From contig JABZHP010000028.1 of assembly GCA_015258785.1 (NCBI GenBank), positions 1 through 14,405 on the forward strand: 14,405 nt of DNA. The letters run 5' to 3'. This DNA comes from Atopobium sp. GTDB lineage: Bacteria > Actinomycetota > Coriobacteriia > Coriobacteriales > Atopobiaceae. The translations under genes were made by a program, and so were the position numbers. Positions 13,124 through 14,405 of the stretch are shown one piece after another; positions within the stretch are counted from its first letter, which is position 1, and every line of letters starts with the position of its first letter. The notes beneath the pieces are model-generated. The model saw only the letters and a list, made by a program, of their open reading frames with translations, made no database searches and was not told where the DNA came from.

Positions 13124-13228
13124 ACGGTAGCAATCAAGCTATGAATGGCAAAGCTGCACGTCAAACGGTCGCGCGCGATGCGACGGCGCGGGTCGCGGCG
13201 CGGGCGGCGTGCGGTCGCGACGCGGGCG
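13124..13228. other. GC-extreme non-coding segment downstream of pepT
   Basis: Between 13166 and 13244 only 11 of 79 bases are A or T, made of CGCG/GCGC strings, far above the surrounding composition. It covers the last codons of pepT and its 3' flank. No open frame with a ribosome binding site was seen. It may form stable RNA structure at the pepT transcript end. Confidence 0.5.
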
Positions 13229-14405
13229 CTAGCCGCGAGCGGCGAACTTGGCGACGAGTTTCTCCAGAAGGTCAACGGTAACCTCAAGGCTTGGCACAGG
13301 TACAAACTCGCGCACGGAGTGAGCGTTGTATCCGCCGGTAGCAATATTAGGGCAAGGCAGGCCGCGGAACGTGAGCTGAGCGCCGTCGGTACCACCACGA
13401 GCAGCAACAGGCTTAGGCTCAATGCCAACCTCGCGGTTTGCCTCAAGCGCATAATCAATCAGGAACTCGTAGCCGTCGAACTTCTCGGCCATGTTGCGAT
13501 ACTCCTGGTGAATCTCAACGCGGACGGTATTCTCGCCATAGCGCTTGTTCAAGAACGCGGCGATATCCTGCAAGACCTGCTGGCGGTTAGCAAAAATCTG
13601 AGCGTCGTGGTCGCGGACGATGTAGCTGAGCTTGACCTCGGACGCGGAACCCTCGATGGCGATTGGGTGGTAGAAGCCCTCGTAGCCCTCGGTGTGCTCA
13701 GGACGCTCGAAGGCCGGGACCATCTGCTGGAACTCGGAAGCCACGGTAATTGCGTTGATCATGACGTCCTTGGCGCTACCAGGGTGAACCATGACGCCCT
13801 TGAAGTAGACGTCGGCGTGGGCGGCGTTGAAGCACTCGTAGTTGAACTCACCGAGGGCCTCGCCGTCGACGGTGTATCCGTAAGCTGCGCCGAGTTTGTC
13901 CAGGTCAAGCAGGCTTGCTCCGTGACCGATCTCCTCGTCAGGGACAAACGCAATCTTGAGCGTAGGGTGTGCGAGCTCGGGGTTGTCGCCCAGGCGCTTG
14001 AGCAGCGCACAAATCTCAGCCACACCGGCCTTATCGTCAGCGGACAGCAGCGTAGAGCCGTCGGAGCAGATGATGTCCATGCCCACAAAATCCTTGAGGT
14101 CAGGGACCTGCTCCTGGGAGGTTGCGATAGTCTTTCCGTTGACGACGCCGGCAACCAGGTCACCGCCCTCGTAGTGGACGACGTGCGGCTTGATGCCCGA
14201 GGCTGGCGCGTCGATGACGGAGTCAAGGTGCGAGCAAAGCATCAGCGCGGGAGCCGACTCGGCGCCCTTGGATGCGGCGAAGGTGCCGGTGACGTAGGCG
14301 TGCTCGTCGACGTTGACGTCGGTGCAGCCCAGCGCCTTGAGCTCTTCGCCCAGGTAGCGAGCCATCTCGTGCTGAGCAGGCGTGGAAGGGGTGACGGTAT
14401 CGTTC
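13229..14405 (-). CDS. pepT: Peptidase T (tripeptide aminopeptidase), N-terminus cut by the window edge
   Basis: A cytosolic di-zinc M20B aminopeptidase that removes N-terminal residues from tripeptides. The frame stays open to the window edge, and the residues before the Met at 14365 (NDTVTPSTPAQHE) match the family, so that Met is internal and roughly 25-30 residues are missing. Numbering from that Met, the metal ligands are His46 and Asp48 (CSHLDS), Asp111 (SADDKAG), Glu144/Glu145 (PDEEIG), Asp167 (TVDGE) and His349 (GGYNAHS). HPGSAKD (194-200), the RGGTDGAQ loop and TEGYEGFYH are also characteristic. The gene ends LVAKFAARG with a TAG at 13229-13231, in very GC-rich sequence. Confidence 0.95.
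   Translation of the reverse strand, partial: NDTVTPSTPAQHEMARYLGEELKALGCTDVNVDEHAYVTGTFAASKGAESAPALMLCSHLDSVIDAPASGIKPHVVHYEGGDLVAGVVNGKTIATSQEQVPDLKDFVGMDIICSDGSTLLSADDKAGVAEICALLKRLGDNPELAHPTLKIAFVPDEEIGHGASLLDLDKLGAAYGYTVDGEALGEFNYECFNAAHADVYFKGVMVHPGSAKDVMINAITVASEFQQMVPAFERPEHTEGYEGFYHPIAIEGSASEVKLSYIVRDHDAQIFANRQQVLQDIAAFLNKRYGENTVRVEIHQEYRNMAEKFDGYEFLIDYALEANREVGIEPKPVAARGGTDGAQLTFRGLPCPNIATGGYNAHSVREFVPVPSLEVTVDLLEKLVAKFAARG

Noticed and set aside
13099..13128. Consensus TTGACA on the plus strand as a promoter
   Set aside because: No acceptable -10 at 16-18 nt and no plus-strand gene downstream.

Overview
The window looks like a chromosomal segment of a low-to-mid GC actinobacterium, most like the Coriobacteriia (Atopobium/Lancefieldella/Olsenella type). 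This is an inference from protein character, strong AGGAGG ribosome binding sites and gene content; no search was run. All genes but one lie on the minus strand, so transcription runs from right to left. No transposase, phage gene or CRISPR array is visible.

In transcription order the right end carries peptidase T (pepT, its first residues cut off by the window edge), a small membrane protein with a PH-like tail, and two tandem Cof-type HAD phosphatases. A compactly structured, riboswitch-like intergenic region precedes the first HAD gene.

The centre (10626-3678) is a probable catabolic unit. It has a degenerate ROK-family repressor with a 23-bp palindrome in its leader, an ion-transporter-superfamily permease, a stand-alone HyuA-type hydantoinase/oxoprolinase, a small HExxH protein of unknown family and an FAD-dependent oxidoreductase. 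The last three are packed or overlapping, and no hyuB partner is present. The likely logic is that the repressor senses a small organic ligand, the permease imports it, HyuA activates and opens it with ATP, and the flavoprotein oxidises or reduces a product. The substrate cannot be read from the sequence.

The left part is housekeeping. tRNA-Val(UAC) is followed by a strong intrinsic terminator only a few bases before the rph ribosome binding site, then RNase PH with an unusual hexapeptide-repeat N-terminus, then rdgB. Behind rdgB lies a striking array of about 15 degenerate 11-bp repeats with a 52-bp super-period, closed by a terminator. nagB follows, and its terminator is shared with the only plus-strand gene, a membrane protein whose reading frame is broken at a T6 tract.

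The parts most deserving follow-up are the 11-bp repeat array, the structured leader at 12365-12472, the hyuB-less HyuA/HExxH/flavoprotein cassette and the terminator between tRNA-Val and rph.
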